Of a stretch of DNA of 64,000 nucleotides, positions 63,042 through 64,000 are shown piece after piece. The position numbers and the translations under genes are program-made. The notes below the pieces were generated by a model. The model was not told the origin of the DNA, did no database searches, and worked only from the letters and a program-made list of their open reading frames with translations. The stretch's first letter is position 1. Each line of letters starts with the position of its first letter. The DNA is taken from NCBI RefSeq assembly GCF_003957745.1, contig NZ_CP020373.1, positions 2,170,001 to 2,234,000 of the forward strand, read 5' to 3'. Origin of the DNA: Shewanella khirikhana. GTDB taxonomy: Bacteria; Pseudomonadota; Gammaproteobacteria; Enterobacterales; Shewanellaceae.

Positions 63042-64000
63042 TTAGCCCTTGTATTCTACTACCTGCTGATCGATGGCGCCGAAAATGCTGTCGCCTTTAT
63101 CGTCGAGCATTTCGATACGCACGCGATCGCCAAAGCGCATAAATGGGGTGCTTGGCTTACCATCAGCAATCACTTCCAGCATGCGCTTTTCAGCCAAACA
63201 GCTGGAGCCGGCGCTGCGGTCATAGTTGGAGATGGTACCTGAGCCAATAATAGCACCGGCGCCAATGGGGCGGGTTTTGGCCACATGGGCCACCAGCTGG
63301 CTGAAGTTGAAGGTCATGTCCACACCGGCATTGGGCTTTCCGAACAGTTCACCGTTCAGGTGAGTAATAAGCGGCAGATGCACCTTGCTGTCCTGCCATC
63401 TGTCACCGAGCTCGTCCGGGGTCACCGCCACTGGCGAGAAGCTGCTGGATGGCTTGGACTGGAAGAAACCAAACCCTTTGGCGAGTTCACCCGGGATCAG
63501 GTTACGCAACGACACGTCGTTCACCAGCATCAGCAGTTTGATGTGCTTGGCAGCGTTATCAGTGCTCACGCCCATGGGCACATCGTCAGTGACGACGGCA
63601 ATTTCAGATTCGAAGTCGATACCCCAGTCTTCGCTGCCAAGCTCGATGTTGCTGCGCGGTGGAATAAAGCTGTCGGAGCCGCCCTGATAAAACAGCGGAT
63701 CGGTCCAGAAGGTTTCCGGCATATCGGCGCCGCGGGCCTTGCGCACCAACTCAACGTGGTTCACATAAGCACTGCCATCGGCCCATTGAAAGGCACGGGG
63801 AAATGGCGACAAACACTTGGTTTCATCGAATTCAAGGGTGTTTTCCAGCTGACCGTCGTTCAGGGCGTCGTACAGCTCTGTCAGTTGAGGGCTCAGCAGA
63901 TCCCAGGCATCCAGCAGTTGCTGCATGGTGTGGGCAATGGCGGGTACGGCAACGGCCTTGGTCAGATCGCGGCTGACCAGCATCAGCTGACCATCACGGC
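63042..64000 (-). CDS. Fumarylacetoacetate hydrolase family protein (partial, N-terminus beyond right edge)
   Basis: At least 319 residues; the frame is open to the window edge (DGQLMLVSRDL), so an internal ATG at 63983 is not the likely start. Bacterial members are about 328 residues, so only a few are missing. The family's metal-binding acids are visible in IDFESEIAVVTDD, and the closing GAGAIIGSGTISNYD is typical. It splits fumarylacetoacetate or a related beta-diketo acid in tyrosine breakdown, next to maiA. Confidence 0.92.
   Translation of the reverse strand, partial: RDGQLMLVSRDLTKAVAVPAIAHTMQQLLDAWDLLSPQLTELYDALNDGQLENTLEFDETKCLSPFPRAFQWADGSAYVNHVELVRKARGADMPETFWTDPLFYQGGSDSFIPPRSNIELGSEDWGIDFESEIAVVTDDVPMGVSTDNAAKHIKLLMLVNDVSLRNLIPGELAKGFGFFQSKPSSSFSPVAVTPDELGDRWQDSKVHLPLITHLNGELFGKPNAGVDMTFNFSQLVAHVAKTRPIGAGAIIGSGTISNYDRSAGSSCLAEKRMLEVIADGKPSTPFMRFGDRVRIEMLDDKGDSIFGAIDQQVVEYKG

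Overview
The window reads as a chromosomal segment of a marine-type gammaproteobacterium, most likely Shewanella. I infer this from gene content and order, not from a database search: fadIJ, sstT, a CheV, a queA-tgt-yajC-secDF block, gltX next to an Ala/Glu tRNA cluster, a C4-dicarboxylate TRAP system with DctBD, and two secreted S8 proteases. Coding density is high. I see no insertion sequence, prophage, CRISPR array or rRNA operon.

Layout. 1-2777 (-): fadI-fadJ (fadJ cut by the left edge), preceded by FadR-like and PsrA-like sites. 3007-10153 (+): a six-gene moxR / DUF58 / DUF4381 / batA / batB-batC / batD operon. 10310-11570 (+): an ECF sigma factor overlapping a DUF3379 membrane protein. 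11799-13247 (+): putP. 13667-14983 (+): fadL, again preceded by FadR-like and PsrA-like sites. 15090-16265 (+): a VOC protein and a SIMPL protein. 16405-21298 (+): RND adaptor, RND pump, DUF2892 protein and periplasmic rhodanese in one operon, with an 11-bp inverted repeat in front. 21827-24241 (+): a secreted subtilase. 24346-26577 (-): yaeQ, a Met8-type siroheme enzyme, a rhodanese and a DUF2007/zinc-ribbon protein. 26785-32290 (-): secF, secD, yajC, tgt, then a terminator, then queA, with an unlisted 52-codon ORF further upstream. 32668-34509 (+): acpH, a thioredoxin-like protein and rluA. 34627-42738 (-): a small protein, CIA30, sstT, cheV, a phospholipase D lipoprotein, a tyrosine-type phosphatase, ogt and an Ada/AlkA fusion with an Ada box. 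42931-44769 (+): an ABC exporter.

45063-46799 (-) is a tRNA operon: five tRNA-Ala(GGC), seven intact tRNA-Glu(TTC), one tRNA-Glu with a 14-nt insertion in the anticodon loop, and two 77-nt tRNA-Glu-like remnants inside a 300-bp tandem repeat. A strong promoter precedes it and a terminator follows it. It lies directly downstream of gltX, whose enzyme charges the tRNA-Glu copies.

49036-55452 (+): dctPQM behind a sigma-54-type promoter, followed by dctB-dctD, the two-component system expected to drive that promoter. 55427-57740: a divergent MFS/LysR pair. 57803-61645 (-): a large subtilase ending in a GlyGly-CTERM-like tail. 62146-64000 (-): maiA and a fumarylacetoacetate hydrolase-family gene cut by the right edge.

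I did not find a clearly new system. The observations most worth checking are the inserted and remnant tRNA-Glu copies, the paired FadR/PsrA-like sites at two fatty-acid loci, the RND-DUF2892-rhodanese operon with its inverted repeat, the Ada-box-controlled Ada-AlkA fusion, and the sigma-54/DctBD circuit.
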